A stretch of 64,000 nt of DNA, from assembly GCA_037783415.1 (NCBI GenBank), contig JAZGTN010000163.1, positions 682,001 to 746,000 on the forward strand, in the 5' to 3' direction. How positions within the stretch are numbered: position 1 is the first letter of the stretch; the number at the start of each line of letters is the position of its first letter. Origin of the DNA: Leptasterias polaris (taxonomy: Eukaryota > Echinodermata > Asteroidea > Forcipulatida > Asteriidae). Below the pieces are notes generated by a model. It did not search any database and was not told the DNA's origin. It saw only the letters and a program-made list of their open reading frames with translations. A program made the position numbers and the translations under genes. Positions 60,101 through 63,100 of this stretch are shown here, one piece after another.

Positions 60101-63100
60101 AGCTGCCAACAAGATGAGACGCCATGCTGTAGTTTACTTGTAACTATGCCAGGTTTTATAGTCGCTTTGCTTCAAAATCAGCGGCCATGAAATTATTGCC
60201 GGTGTTGCTAGACTCAGATTTCACCCATGCCCAGTGACAAGAGGCAAGTTTGAATCATATAATTGGCAGCGGGTACCGCAAACAATTGTTGTTATTGTTG
60301 TAAACATTGCATTGCATTGGAAATATCAAGCACTGTTTATTTTGGTGTAACGTGATGATAACAATAATTGGTTCTTCTATAGCGCACATCCTAGTAGTTG
60401 GATCAAGGCGCTTTGTGGCATTATTATATCTGTTCATTGGATGTACTAGACCATTCCTCTAGCTTTCTCAACTCCCTGGGGAACATGCAACTCCAATCTC
60501 CTTAAATTAACACTAGGTGTTAATCCAACACAATACTGTCATCAGGTTCCCATTTATACACCTGGGTTAAGAGGAGCAGTTATGGTTAAGTGCCTTGTTT
60601 GAGAGCCACCGCAAGAGACAAAAAAAACCGCTGGTACCTCATGATGACTGATTTTGTTGGACCTTTTTGTTTCCCTAACAGAATCCTGAAATAAGGAGCT
60701 TCAAACCTGTGGTTGGACCAGCGGCTGGAGGAACTCAGATTCAGATCATGGGTCAATATATGAATACCGGCAGAGACATCAAAGCTATGATTGATACAAA
60801 CATATCCTGTGAGGTCAACGAGTAAGGATACCAGCTTTGTGTATTGTGTTTCAAAGAACCCATTTTATTGAATGAAGTCGAGAGAAATATAGTCAAGCTG
60901 CTTGGGTAATTTGGTGGAGATTAAATCACTTCACATTTGGATGACGTCTTTATCCACAATTTTTTTTTTTTTGACAGACTTACTGCGGACATTTTTATAC
61001 TTTAAATTTTCTGACTCGAAAACATAAAATCCTCGAACAAATCGAAAGAACCTTTGTTTACTCTCCTTTGTCAAGTCAGGGTTTTATTGTGGCAACAATA
61101 TTTTCAAAGGAAAATGATTTCTCAGGAAGCTTAAAAAAGTTCTGAAAAATAAAACTGCGGGCGGGCACAGAATTTTTTTAATTTTTTATATACCGACGTG
61201 AAGGGGTTAATACAATAATTGGCCAGACCAATTTCACTAGTCATAAACCAAAATTTGAAGTGTCTTTCTTGATACTCGATTTGTGGCCCATCAGTGGATG
61301 GCCATAGAGTTGTTTTGATCAAACATAAACAAATTCACATTCATTTTTTCCCCATGAAAAGTGGAATAAAACACGGAATCAAATTGTGTAACCATTTTCC
61401 TATTTTCACAAGTACTCTGTCTGTTGGAAAAATGCATTGAGCGCCCCTCTTTAAATTTGCTGTAAACTGTCAGAGATTTCTTTTGACTAGGTAAGAGTTA
61501 TTCTTATGATAGAACATGTATAAATGCTCGAAAAGCATTACTGGAAAGCTCCGCTAAAGCAACACATCATTTTCATCTAGCAACTAACACCTGTTATCTC
61601 CATGTAATTCCTTTTCCAAACAGTGGAGTTAATTGGATCATGCACAAACCAGTAGTGCTGCTGACTGCCCCAGGCAAATTACCTACTCATCCCTTAAGTC
61701 TAATGACTCAAGTAATTCAATGTAAACACACCCACTCAGTGAAAATGATGTTTACTTTCTGAGTTTTTGTGGCCAAACTCAGAAATTTCTTAATGGAGCT
61801 TTCCTGTAATAATAATAATAATAATAATAACCAGTTCTTATATAGCGCATTTCACAATAACGTCTCAATGCGCTTTACATTAGTGCCCTGGTCATTGGGC
61901 CAATAACATTCCTTTAATCTTTCTCAGCTCCCTGGGGAGTATACAGCCCGAGCTGCCGTGGTGGCGCTCCGAAGGCTTTTTCAAACACAATATCAACCTC
62001 TACCCTCGCAGGTAATGTATGGGATGCTGTAGTGTGGTTCGGCAAGCAGCAACATCATCCCCCACCCTGTTGGGCTTGCCCTGATAGGAGGACTAGGGTG
62101 TTTTGTAATGAACAGTCATGGTGAATGGTGATGATACAACAGGGTTTTTTTGTTACTGAAAAGAACAGTATCAAATTTCCAAAACTATAGCTACAATGAC
62201 AACAGAAAAGTTCTCCTCTCTTTGTTTTTCCTGAATAAAGTAAAAACGACACAGCAATTGTGTGCATGAGTGGAAATTCTACAGTGGGCAGAACTGGTCT
62301 CATCACTGTGACATTTGATGGAGCGCTGAGGAGTTCACAGGAAAGCTTCACCTATCAACCTAATCCAACAGTTTCTGGCATACAGCCCACGAGAAGTGTT
62401 GAATCGTAAGTTTCTCATACAGTTCATCATCAGGGGGTTTGGATGAGTAAACTAAATCCATTTGGTTTTCTATAAATACACTACGTGTATTGTTTTTTTA
62501 TGAAAACACCAACAGAATGTTTATTGCATGTCAGGGATTGTGTGCCTTATATATTATCAGGCTTATTTCGATTGCAGAAATCAAAATAAACAACAGTGAT
62601 GGTGGGGGAATTCTTGAACTGCTATTTTCTTTTCTGTTATGGAACTGGAATTCTGTCCTGGATAATAATGTCAACTTCAACAATGCTCAGTTGTCCTGTC
62701 CTGAATATAACTTGCCCTCCTCTTAGTTTTCACTTAGTTCGTTCAACAAAAATCATCCAATTTGTTATGTTTTTCTTGAATTGAGGATTGTTAGGGCCAT
62801 GATATGATATACCTGCAACCAGTTTACAGCAATTTCAGGGGAGAAATAACCTTCACATTCCAATTTTCACTAGTTACATATTGTTGAGAAAGTTGTCTCT
62901 GGTATAAGGGTATGTTTTGAATTCAGTGGAGTTGCCTGCACCAAGAATTGCCATGTGTGACAATAAAGGCCCTTAAAATGCTGTCTCTTCTTGTTATCCT
63001 AGCAGAGTCTTTCTCGACGGCTCAATGAAATCACAACACCCAAAATCATGTATACAAGTGTAACACTTGGATACATGTTACTGTGTGTTGTAAAGTCAGC